DNA of 64,000 bases. It comes from CAXBCP01 sp047638395. GTDB lineage: Bacteria; Pseudomonadota; Alphaproteobacteria; MPNO01; UBA830. The stretch covers positions 62,001 to 126,000 of the forward strand of contig JBLIMV010000001.1 in NCBI GenBank assembly GCA_047638395.1. The letters are read 5' to 3'. The stretch's first letter is position 1. Each line of letters starts with the position of its first letter. The notes under the pieces are model-generated. The model saw only the letters and a list, made by a program, of their open reading frames with translations. It did no database searches and had not been told where the DNA came from. Of this stretch, positions 17,050-25,916 are shown one piece after another. The position numbers and the translations under genes were made by a program.

Positions 17050-18675
17050 ATGCTTGGCCTCATGATGGACAAGCCGCTGCTGATATCGTCGCTGCTCGAT
17101 TATGCCGCGACATATCACGGTGGCACGGAAATCGTCTCGCGCACGGTCGAGGGACCGATCCACCGTTACACCTATTCCGATGCAGAGCTGCGCGCCAAGA
17201 AACTGGCCAGGGCGCTCAAAGCGCTTGGTGTCGGCGAAGGGGACCGGGTCGCTACGCTGGCCTGGAACGGCTATCGCCACTACGAGCTCTATTACGGCGT
17301 GTCCGGCATGGGCGCCATCTGCCACATGATCAATCCGCGCCTGTTTGCGGCGCAGATTGCCTACATCATGAACCATGCCGAGGACATGCTGGTCTTCGTC
17401 GACCTGACATTCGTCTCGGCGCTCGAAGAAATCGCGTCCGAGGCCGCGTCGGTGAAAGGCTTCGTCATCATGACCGATGAAGCCAATATGCCCGAAACCT
17501 CGTTGCCCAATGTTTATTGTTACGAGACGCTGCTCGATGTGCAGGATGGCGATTACGACTGGCCGAAATTCGATGAGCTGACGGCGTCGTCCATGTGCTA
17601 CAGCTCCGGCACGACCGGGAACCCCAAAGGCGTGCTGTATTCCCATCGGTCGACCGTGTTGCATGCCTGGTCGTCTACGATGCCCGATATGCTGGGGATT
17701 GCCGCACGCGATGCGGTTATGCCGGTGGTGCCGATGTTCCATGTGAACGCGTGGGGGCTTCCTTATGCGACGACAATGACAGGTGCCAAGCTGGTGATGC
17801 CAGGCCCCGCGATGGACGGTGAAAGCGTGCATCAGCTGATCGAAGATGAAGGGGTTACCTTCTCGGCAGGCGTGCCCACGGTGTGGCTCGGCCTGCTCGA
17901 ATATCTTGAGCGTACAGGCAAGCGGCTCGACGGGTTCGAGCGTTGTGTCATCGGCGGTTCCGCCACCCCGCGGGCAATGATCGTCAAGCTGCAGGAAGAA
18001 TACGGCGTCAACGTGCTGCACGCCTGGGGCATGACCGAAATGTCGCCTCTTGGGACTGTAAACTGGCCCAAGCACGGCATGGAAGGCGAGACAGAAGCCG
18101 AGCGCCTCGACCGCGAGGTCAAACAGGGCAGGCCGTGCTACGGCGTTGACCTGAAAATCGTCAATGATGCCAATGAACGCTTGGCCGAAGACGGCGAAGC
18201 ATTCGGTGAGCTGAAAGCCCGCGGGTTCTGGGTGTGCAGCGAATATTACCGCGGCGAAGGCCAGAGCCACGATGCGGATGGCTGGTTCTCTACCGGCGAT
18301 GTGTCGACCATCGATGCAGACGGTTACATGCAGATCACCGACCGCTCAAAGGATGTGATCAAGTCGGGCGGTGAATGGATCAGCTCGATCGAGCTTGAAA
18401 ACGTTGCCGTCGGGCATCCCGACGTGTTCGAGGCCGCCGTCGTCGGCGTCGCCCATCCGAAATGGGATGAGCGACCGCTGCTGGTGATCGTGCGCAACGA
18501 GGGGAGTTCCGTCACGGCAGAGGAATTGCTGGCCTATTACACGGGCAAGGTCGCGAAGTGGTGGATTCCCGACGATGTCACCTTTGTCGACGAACTGCCC
18601 CACACGGCGACCGGCAAGCTCCTGAAAATGGACCTGCGCGACAAATTCCAGGATTATAAACTGCCGACAGCCTGA
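17050..18675 (+). CDS. Acyl-CoA ligase (medium/long-chain, AlkK-like)
   Basis: 541 aa AMP-forming ligase that activates fatty acids to acyl-CoA. The P-loop motif is YSSGTTGNPKGVLYSH, the central motif AWGMTEMSPLGTVN, and the C-terminal DRSKDVIKSGGEWISS and TATGKLLKMDLR with the catalytic Lys. The sequence around the acyl pocket is that of the medium-chain AlkK/long-chain FadD-like subfamily. It starts after GGGAGGG. It is divergent from the acyl-CoA/dehalogenase operon and would feed it CoA thioesters. Confidence 0.9.
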   Translation: MLGLMMDKPLLISSLLDYAATYHGGTEIVSRTVEGPIHRYTYSDAELRAKKLARALKALGVGEGDRVATLAWNGYRHYELYYGVSGMGAICHMINPRLFAAQIAYIMNHAEDMLVFVDLTFVSALEEIASEAASVKGFVIMTDEANMPETSLPNVYCYETLLDVQDGDYDWPKFDELTASSMCYSSGTTGNPKGVLYSHRSTVLHAWSSTMPDMLGIAARDAVMPVVPMFHVNAWGLPYATTMTGAKLVMPGPAMDGESVHQLIEDEGVTFSAGVPTVWLGLLEYLERTGKRLDGFERCVIGGSATPRAMIVKLQEEYGVNVLHAWGMTEMSPLGTVNWPKHGMEGETEAERLDREVKQGRPCYGVDLKIVNDANERLAEDGEAFGELKARGFWVCSEYYRGEGQSHDADGWFSTGDVSTIDADGYMQITDRSKDVIKSGGEWISSIELENVAVGHPDVFEAAVVGVAHPKWDERPLLVIVRNEGSSVTAEELLAYYTGKVAKWWIPDDVTFVDELPHTATGKLLKMDLRDKFQDYKLPTA

Positions 18676-18740
18676 CCCCGGTCCTGGGCCCGGCCCTGAG
18701 CCCGATAGCGCGTTGCGGCCTGTCACAAAATCATCATCCG

Positions 18741-19027
18741 GTTGTCATGGTTCCGTCAGGCCGGGTCCGTAACTTTGATCCTGCGAACGACAACAGACAG
18801 TTCATCCCGGGGGTCCACAAACTGGCCGGTCTGCGCAAAGCAGGCCGGCTACCCGGGCCAGTGGGCATTCACCCTGTCTGACCAATGGCCGCGATCTCCG
18901 GGCCGACCTGCTTTTGTCGCGTCGCAGCCACATCTAACCGGCAGTCTCCCCTCTGGGCCTTGCCAGTGATTGATGTGCGCCTCCCTGTGCCACTTGCCGG
19001 AATCCTGTTCGGATTCCGGCATTTTTT
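18741..19027 (+). ncRNA. Candidate structured non-coding RNA in 350-bp intergenic region
   Basis: The gap between the ligase stop and the next convergent gene holds no convincing ORF but much structure. A perfect 10-bp hairpin at 18825-18849 (GCCGGTCTGC, loop GCAAA, one G-U) is flanked by matching CCCGGG blocks at about 18807 and 18852. An outer pairing between about 18753 and 18900 is possible, and the stretch ends in a strong terminator. The rod-like fold with internal loops could suit a 6S-like RNA, but I cannot confirm a family. An extended 3' UTR of the ligase is the alternative. Confidence 0.35.
18996..19027 (+). terminator. Rho-independent terminator
   Basis: GCCGGAATCC, loop TGTTC, GGATTCCGGC, then ATTTTTT: a 10-bp perfect stem and a T-tract on the + strand only. 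It lies 320 bp beyond the ligase stop, which suggests it ends a separate RNA or a long 3' UTR. Confidence 0.9.
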
Positions 19028-19859
19028 ATCCCTTGCCGGCGTCGACGTCTGACAGGAATTCCTCAAGCACGGTATTGAACAGCTCCGGCTCTTCGAGATT
19101 CAGAACGTGGCCGGTATTTGGCAGCACGAACAGCCGTGAGCGGTCTATCAGGTCCTTCATGAACAGCCCGGGGGCGAGGCAGCGCTGGTCGTCGTCGCCG
19201 GTGACGATCATCGTCGGCACCGGAATGGCGCGGATCCGGTCTGCAAGGTCCCACAGACCCGGGCGAGACGCCTGTACCCCCCGCTGGGTCAGCGCCGATC
19301 CGATATCGGGGTGTTCGGCGAGGCGGGAGATAAAGGCGGCCCAGCCGCGCGGATCCTTGTCGCGGAAGGTGAGCCGCCCCGGTACCGTGACGTATTCCTC
19401 CGCATAATCTGCCGCACCCCGTGTCTCGAAATTGTCGGCAACGGCGAGCGAGAGATTACGGAATTCTTCGCGGGTATCCGGCTCGGCGCCGTACCCACAA
19501 CCGCAGACCGTCAGGGACAGCGCGCGGTCGGGATAGGCCAGGCCAAAATGGAGCGTCGCAAAACCGCCCATCGACAGCCCGACGATATGGGCCTTCTCGA
19601 TGCCCAGATGATCGAGCACGGCAAGCGCGTCGGCGCGGGCGATATCCTGCGAATAGCTTTCGATATCTTCCGGGATGTCCGATCCGGGATAGCCGCGTGC
19701 GGAGTAGACGATACAACGCCGGCGCCGGTTGAAATGGCTGACCTGCGGGTCCCAGGCGCGCCAGTCGCCGGCGAATTCATGGATGAACAGGATCGGCGGG
19801 CCGTCGCCTGCCTCCTCATAGTAGAGCTTTACGCCGTCTGTTGCGGTCGCATGTGGCAT
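19026..19859 (-). CDS. Alpha/beta hydrolase (3-oxoadipate enol-lactonase-like)
   Basis: 277 aa from ATG 19859 (start chosen where homologues begin, MPHATATDGVKLYYEEAG). The oxyanion region is FIHEFAGDWRAWDPQ, the nucleophile elbow GLSMGGFATLHFG, the catalytic Asp is in VTGDDDQRC and the His in LPNTGHVLNLEEPE. The PcaD/MhpC-like layout fits lactone or C-C bond hydrolases, but the substrate cannot be deduced. It is divergent from galE, with about 120 bp between. Confidence 0.82.
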   Translation of the reverse strand: MPHATATDGVKLYYEEAGDGPPILFIHEFAGDWRAWDPQVSHFNRRRRCIVYSARGYPGSDIPEDIESYSQDIARADALAVLDHLGIEKAHIVGLSMGGFATLHFGLAYPDRALSLTVCGCGYGAEPDTREEFRNLSLAVADNFETRGAADYAEEYVTVPGRLTFRDKDPRGWAAFISRLAEHPDIGSALTQRGVQASRPGLWDLADRIRAIPVPTMIVTGDDDQRCLAPGLFMKDLIDRSRLFVLPNTGHVLNLEEPELFNTVLEEFLSDVDAGKG

Positions 19860-19978
19860 TCGCGCAGTCTCCCTGTTATTGGATCCAGTATGGCGCATGT
19901 GGATCGGGTCAGGCCAGAGCGGTTGCGCGCGGGCGCAAGCAATGGATAATGGCGCGCCATGACCAGTGAAACACACAG

Positions 19979-20968
19979 ATGACCAAAATCCTTGTTACCG
20001 GCGGTGCCGGCTACGTCGGAAGCCATGCCTGCAAGGCGCTCGCGGCCGCGGGGTACGAGCCTGTGGTGTTCGATAATCTTTGTGCCGGACATGACTGGGC
20101 CGTCAAATGGGGACTGCTGGAACAGGGTGACCTGCTCGATCGCGACCGAATCGCGGAGGTTGTCGCAGCGCACAAACCCGCCGGTGCGATCCATTTTGCG
20201 AGCTTCGCCTTTGTCGGCGAATCCGTGACCGACCCCGGAAAATACTGGCGCAACAATGTGACTGGCGCGATCAACCTGTGCGATGCGCTGGTGGCGGCGG
20301 AGACGACCGCCATTGTCTTATCCAGCAGCTGCACCGTGTATGGGATGACCGAGGCTGCGTTTATTACCGAGGCTGACCCGGTGTCCCCGATCAACCCCTA
20401 TGGCAACACCAAGCGCGCCATTGAAATCATGCTCGCCGATTACGAAGTCGCGACCGGAATGCGGAACACCGTGCTCCGGTATTTCAACGCCGCCGGCTGC
20501 GATGCCGATGGCGAAATCGGCGAGGAGCATGATCCCGAAACGCATCTGATCCCGCTTGCCATTGCCGCCGCGGCGGGTGACCGGGATGCCCTTAAAATAT
20601 TCGGTACTGACTATCCGACACCTGACGGCACCTGCATCCGCGACTACATCCATGTCACCGATCTGGCGGACGCCCATGTGCGGGCCGTGCGCCGGATGCT
20701 CGATGGCGGTGCGTCGGACGTGTTCAATCTTGGCGCGGGCGCCGGGTATTCGGTGCGTGAAGTGATAGAGGCCGTCGGTCGCATTGTCGGCACGCCGGTG
20801 CAGGCGATAGAGGATGGCCGCCGCGCCGGTGACCCCGCGCGTCTGGTCGCCGATATCACCCATGCGCAGCAGGGTCTTGGCTGGCGACCGGGTCATTCGT
20901 CGCTCGATAATATCGTATCGACCGCATGGAACTGGTATCGGGCACATGCGGCGACGGGTCGGGCGTAG
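19979..20968 (+). CDS. galE: UDP-glucose 4-epimerase
   Basis: 329 aa extended SDR that interconverts UDP-glucose and UDP-galactose for surface polysaccharides. The N-terminal NAD motif is TGGAGYVGSHACKAL, the catalytic Ser is in SSSCTVYG and YGNTK carries Tyr and Lys. RYFNAAGCDADGEIGEEHDPETHLIPL and YPTPDGTCIRDYIHV are GalE signatures. It precedes cobU by only 3 bp, so it may be the first gene of the cobalamin transcript, although galE has no role in that pathway. Confidence 0.95.
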   Translation: MTKILVTGGAGYVGSHACKALAAAGYEPVVFDNLCAGHDWAVKWGLLEQGDLLDRDRIAEVVAAHKPAGAIHFASFAFVGESVTDPGKYWRNNVTGAINLCDALVAAETTAIVLSSSCTVYGMTEAAFITEADPVSPINPYGNTKRAIEIMLADYEVATGMRNTVLRYFNAAGCDADGEIGEEHDPETHLIPLAIAAAAGDRDALKIFGTDYPTPDGTCIRDYIHVTDLADAHVRAVRRMLDGGASDVFNLGAGAGYSVREVIEAVGRIVGTPVQAIEDGRRAGDPARLVADITHAQQGLGWRPGHSSLDNIVSTAWNWYRAHAATGRA

Positions 20969-20971
20969 GCA

Positions 20972-21502
20972 GTGATGCCGGAATTCCGATCAATGCTGGT
21001 TCTGGGCGGGGCAGCGTCCGGCAAAAGTGCCTATGCTGAAGATCTTGTGCTGCGCATCCCGGGCCGTCCGGTGTATATCGCAACGGCGCAGGCTTTCGAT
21101 GGCGAGATGACAGACAAGATCGCGGTTCACCGGGCGCGGCGCTGTGCGGTCTGGACGAATGTTGAGGAGCCGCTCGATCTGGCCGGGGCAATTGCCCGGG
21201 CAGATGCACCTGATGCCGTACTGCTGGTCGATTGCCTGACAATGTGGCTGAACAATCTGATGGCGGATGCCCGCGATGTCGTGGCGGAGACCGCGCAGCT
21301 CGTCGATACCCTGGGCGATCTGCAGGGACAGATCGTTCTGGTGGCGAATGAAGTCGGCCTCGGGATCGTGCCGGAAAATGCCCTGGCGCGCGCATTTCGC
21401 AATCTGCACGGCACGCTCAACCAGGCGGTTGCCGGCACTGCCGACCGGGTGGTGTTTGTCGCCGCCGGCTTGCCGCTTGCCCTGAAAGGAACGCTCGCGT
21501 GA
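20972..21502 (+). CDS. cobU: Adenosylcobinamide kinase / adenosylcobinamide-phosphate guanylyltransferase
   Basis: 176 aa bifunctional enzyme (CobU/CobP) that phosphorylates adenosylcobinamide and adds GMP, giving AdoCbi-GDP. The P-loop GGAASGKSAYAE is at residues 12-23, the guanylylated-His region is in KIAVHRARR, and the VLLVDCLTMWLNN and VANEVGLGIVPENALAR blocks are diagnostic. GTG start (GTGATGCCG). It overlaps the following gene by 4 bp. It begins the nucleotide-loop part of the B12 genes. Confidence 0.95.
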   Translation: MMPEFRSMLVLGGAASGKSAYAEDLVLRIPGRPVYIATAQAFDGEMTDKIAVHRARRCAVWTNVEEPLDLAGAIARADAPDAVLLVDCLTMWLNNLMADARDVVAETAQLVDTLGDLQGQIVLVANEVGLGIVPENALARAFRNLHGTLNQAVAGTADRVVFVAAGLPLALKGTLA

Positions 21503-22485
21503 CGGCGGTGTTTCACGGCGGCGATCTGTCAAAGGCGTCGGAGCGTTTCGGCGAACCGGCTGAGGGCTGGGTCGATCTCAGCACGGGCATTAATCCGCGG
21601 CCGTGGCGGGTGGAGCCCGCCATGCTGGATGGATTGGATTCTCTCCCCGACAGTGCCAGATTAGCTTCCCTGCTGACCGCTGCCGCTGCGGCTTACGGGG
21701 CGGGTGATGCGGATCGCATTGTTGCGGCACCCGGCACCCAGGCGTTGATTCAGTGGCTGCCGCGTCTGCGCGCGCCAGGCCGGACGGCCATCGTCTCGCC
21801 GACCTATGGCGAACATGCGGCGGCGTGGAAGCTCGCCGGACATGAGGTTGTCGAAGTGAGCGATCTTCCTGCCGCGACTGATTTCGATGTTGTCGTCGTC
21901 ACGCGGCCCAACAATCCCGACGGCCGGTCGCCCGACCTGGAAGCTGTGGCAGCGCTTGCCCGCGATATGGCATCCAAAGACGGTTTGCTGGTCGTTGACG
22001 AGGCTTTTGCCGATCTTGACCCGGCTGCGTCTGTGGCAGCGCAGGCGCAGGTCGGGCTGATTGCTTTGCGCAGTTTCGGCAAGTTCTACGGTCTTCCCGG
22101 GCTTCGGCTGGGTTTTGCCGTTTGCGATCCCGTTACGGCGAAGGCTATTACAGCGGCGCTCGGGCCATGGCCGGTATCGTCGCTGGCGGCGGATATCGGC
22201 GCTGCAGCGCTGGCCGACCGGTCCTGGCAGGATCAAACACGGTCCTGGCTGGCAGATGGCGCGCGGCGACTGGACATCTTACTGACCGGGGCGGGGTTCG
22301 ATATCGTGGGCGGCACTGATCTGTACCGGCTGGCGTCGCGTAAAGATGCCATGAAGCTTCATGAACAGCTTGGGCGCGCGGGCATCTATGTGCGCCATTT
22401 CCCCGGGAAACCCTCCTGGCTGCGCTTCGGGCTTCCAGGCACCGACGAACACTGGACGAGACTGGAAAAAGCAATGCGGCCATGA
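21499..22485 (+). CDS. cobC: L-threonine-O-3-phosphate decarboxylase
   Basis: 328 aa PLP-dependent enzyme (CobC of Pseudomonas, CobD of Salmonella) that makes aminopropanol phosphate, the linker of the lower ligand. N-terminal WVDLSTGINPRPW is the family signature; RPNNPDGR is the PLP-fold NP motif and the Schiff-base Lys is in LRSFGKFYGLPGLRLGF. A terminal RFGLPG carries the carboxylate-binding Arg. GTG start within a 4-bp overlap with cobU and 4-bp overlap with the phosphatase gene: a tight operon. Confidence 0.93.
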   Translation: MTAVFHGGDLSKASERFGEPAEGWVDLSTGINPRPWRVEPAMLDGLDSLPDSARLASLLTAAAAAYGAGDADRIVAAPGTQALIQWLPRLRAPGRTAIVSPTYGEHAAAWKLAGHEVVEVSDLPAATDFDVVVVTRPNNPDGRSPDLEAVAALARDMASKDGLLVVDEAFADLDPAASVAAQAQVGLIALRSFGKFYGLPGLRLGFAVCDPVTAKAITAALGPWPVSSLAADIGAAALADRSWQDQTRSWLADGARRLDILLTGAGFDIVGGTDLYRLASRKDAMKLHEQLGRAGIYVRHFPGKPSWLRFGLPGTDEHWTRLEKAMRP

Positions 22486-23087
22486 CCAATGATGCAACGG
22501 AGTGGTGGCTGGTTCGGCACGCCCCCACCGTCAATCCCGGCAACACCGTTTATGGTTCGCTCGATCTGGATATCCAGGTGCCGTCAGTGGATGCGTTCGC
22601 GGCTTTGTCCGGCGTTTTGCCGGCGGATCCGGTCTGGATGGTCTCCAACCTGTCCCGGACCCGCAAAACCCTCGACGGCATTCTTGCGGCGCGAGACATA
22701 AACACGCCTGAAATCCACGTTGAATCCGCCTTTGCCGAACAGCATTTCGGCGATTGGGAAGGACGTCCCAGCGCGGACGTCTGGGCTGAGATCCGCGACA
22801 CCGAGAAAACATGGCCCGCCAATATCCGCCCGCCGGGCGGTGAGACATTTTCGGAAGTCGCCGAGCGCGTCGGCGAAGCGGCGCACCGCTGGTCGGAAAA
22901 ACTTGCCGGAAAACAGGTCGTTGCTGTGCTGCATTCGGGCAGTATCCGCAGCTTCCTGTCGACGGCGATGGGGGGCGCGCCGGTGGAATCACTGTCTTAT
23001 GTGATCGATACCCTGTCAGTCACGCGCTGCGATTATCTCGGCCCGGAAAGCTGGCGCGTGGGTTTCGTCAACCGGCCTCCGCAATAA
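22482..23087 (+). CDS. Alpha-ribazole phosphatase-like histidine phosphatase
   Basis: 201 aa phosphoglycerate-mutase fold. The catalytic His is in LVRHAPT at the N-terminus, the second Arg in SNLSRTRKT, the Glu in QHFGDWEGR, and the second His in LHSGSIRS. FGDWEG and the cob neighbourhood point to CobC-type phosphatase, which removes phosphate from alpha-ribazole phosphate or from cobalamin-5'-phosphate. Its 3' end overlaps the convergent cobS by 20 bp. Confidence 0.87.
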   Translation: MTNDATEWWLVRHAPTVNPGNTVYGSLDLDIQVPSVDAFAALSGVLPADPVWMVSNLSRTRKTLDGILAARDINTPEIHVESAFAEQHFGDWEGRPSADVWAEIRDTEKTWPANIRPPGGETFSEVAERVGEAAHRWSEKLAGKQVVAVLHSGSIRSFLSTAMGGAPVESLSYVIDTLSVTRCDYLGPESWRVGFVNRPPQ

Positions 23088-23856
23088 CGCTGGCGATCAT
23101 CGTCAGGGCAAAGAGCTCTGCGACCTGTTGGGCAGCGCCGAGCACATCGCCGGTATAACCACCAAGATTGCGCCGCGCGAACCAGCCGATGAGCACCGCT
23201 CCCATGGCAGCGGCAATCAGGCAGACAATCCAGCCGGCAGGTGCCGCGAGGGCGGCTATCGCGGCTGCCAGCAGCAATGCAATTGCGCAATTTGCGACGG
23301 CAGGTGTTCCGGCAGTCGCGCCCAGCCCGTCGGGTTTGGCCGGGGTTCCAGCCGACATCATCGCCGGCATCATCGCGCGGCTGACGGCTGCCGATGCGAC
23401 AAGCGCGCCGAGGACGAAAAGCGGTTGGCCGATGCTTGCGATTGCCGCCGCGCGTCCGGCGACGGAGACAATCAGGGCGATGGCGCCATAGGCACCAATC
23501 CGGCTGTCGGACATAATTTCCAGGCGCCTTGCCGGGTTAGCCCCACCCCATACACCATCCGCCAGGTCGGACAGGCCGTCTTCATGCAGACCCCCGGTGG
23601 TGATGATCAGGGCGACAACGGCGAACAGCGCCGAGATATAGACCGGCAGTCCGATCGCATCGCAGACCGCATAGACCAATCCGGCGATTGTGGCGATCAG
23701 CACGCCGGCAATGGGAAATGCCCACATTCCGGCAGACAGCTTGCGCGCCGCCGCCTCGGGCCAGCTCGGTGCAGGCAGGCGTGTCAGAAACACCACGCTG
23801 AGATAGATATCTTTCAGCAAATTAAATTTATCGTCCGACGGATCCGAAGCTGCCAT
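23068..23856 (-). CDS. cobS: Adenosylcobinamide-GDP ribazoletransferase (cobalamin synthase)
   Basis: 262-aa polytopic membrane protein that joins AdoCbi-GDP to alpha-ribazole (or its phosphate). Conserved acidic membrane-proximal motif GLHEDGLSDLADGVWGG is visible, with the SDSRIGAYGAIAL segment after it. It is on the opposite strand to its partners cobU/cobC and cobT, divergent from cobT by about 45 bp. Its stop overlaps the phosphatase gene. Confidence 0.93.
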   Translation of the reverse strand: MAASDPSDDKFNLLKDIYLSVVFLTRLPAPSWPEAAARKLSAGMWAFPIAGVLIATIAGLVYAVCDAIGLPVYISALFAVVALIITTGGLHEDGLSDLADGVWGGANPARRLEIMSDSRIGAYGAIALIVSVAGRAAAIASIGQPLFVLGALVASAAVSRAMMPAMMSAGTPAKPDGLGATAGTPAVANCAIALLLAAAIAALAAPAGWIVCLIAAAMGAVLIGWFARRNLGGYTGDVLGAAQQVAELFALTMIASVIAEAG

Positions 23857-23901
23857 TGGGTTCCCTAAATGCTATCTCTGTTGCCTACATAGGAGATAAT
23901 C

Positions 23902-24912
23902 TTGAATTACGAAGATATCGCAAAATTTTTCGAAAATCTTCCTGCGGCGGATCTTCAAGCTCAAGATGCTGCGTCCGCGCGGGAAGGCAACCTGACCAAG
24001 CCGCCGGGCGCGCTCGGCCGGCTTGAAGAGCTGTCCGCCTGGTGCGCAGCCTGGCAGGGTCGCCATCCGGCGGCGCTCGATAATGTCCAGATACTGGTCT
24101 TTGCCGGCAACCATGGCGTTACCGCGCAGGGAGTGTCTGCGTTTCCGCCCGAGGTCACGGTTCAGATGGTTGCGAATTTCACGTCAGGCGGTGCGGCTAT
24201 CAATCAGCTTGCTGCGCTTCACGGTGCCGAGTTGAAGGTGACGCCACTCGATCTCGATGTGCCGACGACTGATTTCACGGTGGCGCCGGCGATGACCGAG
24301 GCCGAATGCGCCGCGGCATTCACCACGGGGTTCGATGCCGTCAGCGACAATCTCGACGCGTTGATTGTCGGCGAGATGGGCATTGGCAACACGACGACGG
24401 CGGCGGCACTTGCCTGCGCGCTGTTCGGTGGCGCGGCGGCGGACTGGACGGGACCGGGAACGGGACTGGATGCGTCAGGGATTGCCCTGAAGACCCGCGT
24501 TGTCGCGGCGGCGATGGATCTGCATGGCGAAGATATCGGCGATGCGCTACAGGCCCTGCGGCGCGTCGGCGGGCGTGAACTTGCCGCGATGGCAGGCGCG
24601 GTTCTGGCGGCCCGGCACAAGCGTGTCCCGGTTATTCTCGACGGCTTTGTGACGACGGCGGCGGTCGCCGTTCTTGAAAAGATGGTGCCGGGCGCGCTCG
24701 ATCATTGTGTTGCCGGCCACGTCTCAGGGGAACCGGGCCATCGCCGGCTGCTCGAACATCTCGGGAAGGAACCGCTGCTGGATCTCGGTATGCGGCTTGG
24801 TGAGGCCTCCGGCGCGGCCGTGGCGCTCGGCATTCTTCGATCCGCGCTTGCCGCCCATAACGGGATGGCGACCTTCGACGAGGCCGCGGTCAGCGGGCAG
24901 GTAGGCTCTTAG
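23902..24912 (+). CDS. cobT: Nicotinate-nucleotide-dimethylbenzimidazole phosphoribosyltransferase
   Basis: 336 aa, makes alpha-ribazole phosphate from nicotinate mononucleotide and dimethylbenzimidazole. Early FAGNHGVTAQGVSAFPPEVT and later GEMGIGNTTTAAALA are canonical; the catalytic Glu is in LGMRLGEASGAAVAL near the C-terminus. TTG start at 23902, chosen because AGGAG lies 6 bp upstream and no ATG fits. It shares a short divergent promoter region with cobS and overlaps the convergent cbtA end by 4 bp. Confidence 0.95.
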   Translation: MNYEDIAKFFENLPAADLQAQDAASAREGNLTKPPGALGRLEELSAWCAAWQGRHPAALDNVQILVFAGNHGVTAQGVSAFPPEVTVQMVANFTSGGAAINQLAALHGAELKVTPLDLDVPTTDFTVAPAMTEAECAAAFTTGFDAVSDNLDALIVGEMGIGNTTTAAALACALFGGAAADWTGPGTGLDASGIALKTRVVAAAMDLHGEDIGDALQALRRVGGRELAAMAGAVLAARHKRVPVILDGFVTTAAVAVLEKMVPGALDHCVAGHVSGEPGHRRLLEHLGKEPLLDLGMRLGEASGAAVALGILRSALAAHNGMATFDEAAVSGQVGS

Positions 24913-25649
24913 GCGTCAGCGGAAGAGAGCCGGTTCCAGAACGTGCCGGCCAGCCAGCCGGTGGCGCACCAGAAAATCGCCGCCGTTGCCAGGGAAGCTG
25001 CAACAAAATGGGCCGCCAGTTCTGGCGGGACATTGCCGCCGATACTCTCTGGCTGCGGCGCGCCGATCAGGTGCGGCAGCGCGATAGCGATAATGCCGCC
25101 GATCGTCCAGACGGCGCCGTCGCGAAATACCATGGCCCAGAGACCGCCGGCCGTCGCCGCGACGCACAGGAACCACCACATCTGACGGCTGGCAAGGTCT
25201 GCCGCCATGGAGCCGGGTATTTCCGGCGGCAGTCCAAGAGCGGGCGCCAGGCTGGCGATACCAAATCCGGCAAGGCCCCACAGAACACCCGTCTGTCCGG
25301 TAACCGGGCGTCCGGATAACGCGAAACAGGCGGTCAGGATCAGCGCAAAGCCGATCCCGGTGATGATATTGGCAAGCGTCGTAAAGAAGGTTCGTTCCAG
25401 TCCGTTACCCGGTCCCCAGGCTTCGCCGCCACTGGCTGTCTTTTCAGGGCCGTGCGCATGCGCCGGCGCAATCAGCGAGATACCGCCGTTGCGCAGGCTG
25501 TGCTGCTTATGGGCGTCATTGCCGCCGGAGTTTTCAAACTCTTCGGCATGAAGAATGATGGGCGTGGTCGTGAATTCGTGGACTACGGATATACCAATGC
25601 CGCCGAGCAGGCCGGCAACGATGGCGGTGAAGAAAATCCGCCTGAACAT
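24909..25649 (-). CDS. cbtA: Cobalt transporter subunit CbtA
   Basis: 246-aa integral membrane protein with at least five hydrophobic helices. CbtA family: opens MFRRIFFTAIVAGLLGG, has a His-rich periplasmic loop at residues 30-70 and the segment ASLAPALGLPPEIPG followed by RQMWWF. CbtAB is a predicted cobalt importer usually under B12 control, and here it adjoins cobT. It follows cbtB by 14 bp. Confidence 0.9.
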   Translation of the reverse strand: MFRRIFFTAIVAGLLGGIGISVVHEFTTTPIILHAEEFENSGGNDAHKQHSLRNGGISLIAPAHAHGPEKTASGGEAWGPGNGLERTFFTTLANIITGIGFALILTACFALSGRPVTGQTGVLWGLAGFGIASLAPALGLPPEIPGSMAADLASRQMWWFLCVAATAGGLWAMVFRDGAVWTIGGIIAIALPHLIGAPQPESIGGNVPPELAAHFVAASLATAAIFWCATGWLAGTFWNRLSSADA

Positions 25650-25663
25650 TGGAAACTACCGGC

Positions 25664-25852
25664 TCAGTGGCAGGGGAATGCGAAAGAATGCCGGCTGTCA
25701 TGCGCCGCATTATGGATCGTGTCCGAATGCGCAAAGCCTGTGCCGAGTACCAGGAAAGCGCCGAGTAGCAAGGCCAGCACCGCCGGTGCAAGCACAGTTG
25801 CGCGAGCGTCAACCGCGGTAGCAGATTTCTGTGCGTTCTGAATCATATCCAT
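25664..25852 (-). CDS. cbtB: Cobalt transporter subunit CbtB
   Basis: 62 aa with one membrane helix (residues about 20-40) and a C-terminal His-rich tail HNAAHDSRHSFAFPCH, the CbtB signature of conserved metal-binding His. It is the first gene of a short cbtBA unit, after a GGAGGAATGG leader. Probably the metal-capturing partner of CbtA. No riboswitch fits in the 65 bp between it and the outer-membrane remnant. Confidence 0.88.
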   Translation of the reverse strand: MDMIQNAQKSATAVDARATVLAPAVLALLLGAFLVLGTGFAHSDTIHNAAHDSRHSFAFPCH

Positions 25853-25916
25853 TCCTCCGTATAGCCTAATTTATGCCCGTGACCGTGGGACGTTACAAGT
25901 CCCTGCGTCATTTTGG

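Noticed and set aside
18742..18969. 75-aa ORF in the intergenic region after the acyl-CoA ligase
   Set aside because: No RBS, poor codon use and strong RNA-like hairpins in the same stretch.
25853..25916. Cobalamin riboswitch in front of cbtB
   Set aside because: Only about 65 bp are free and no B12 box or CCCGCAACTG-type core is present.
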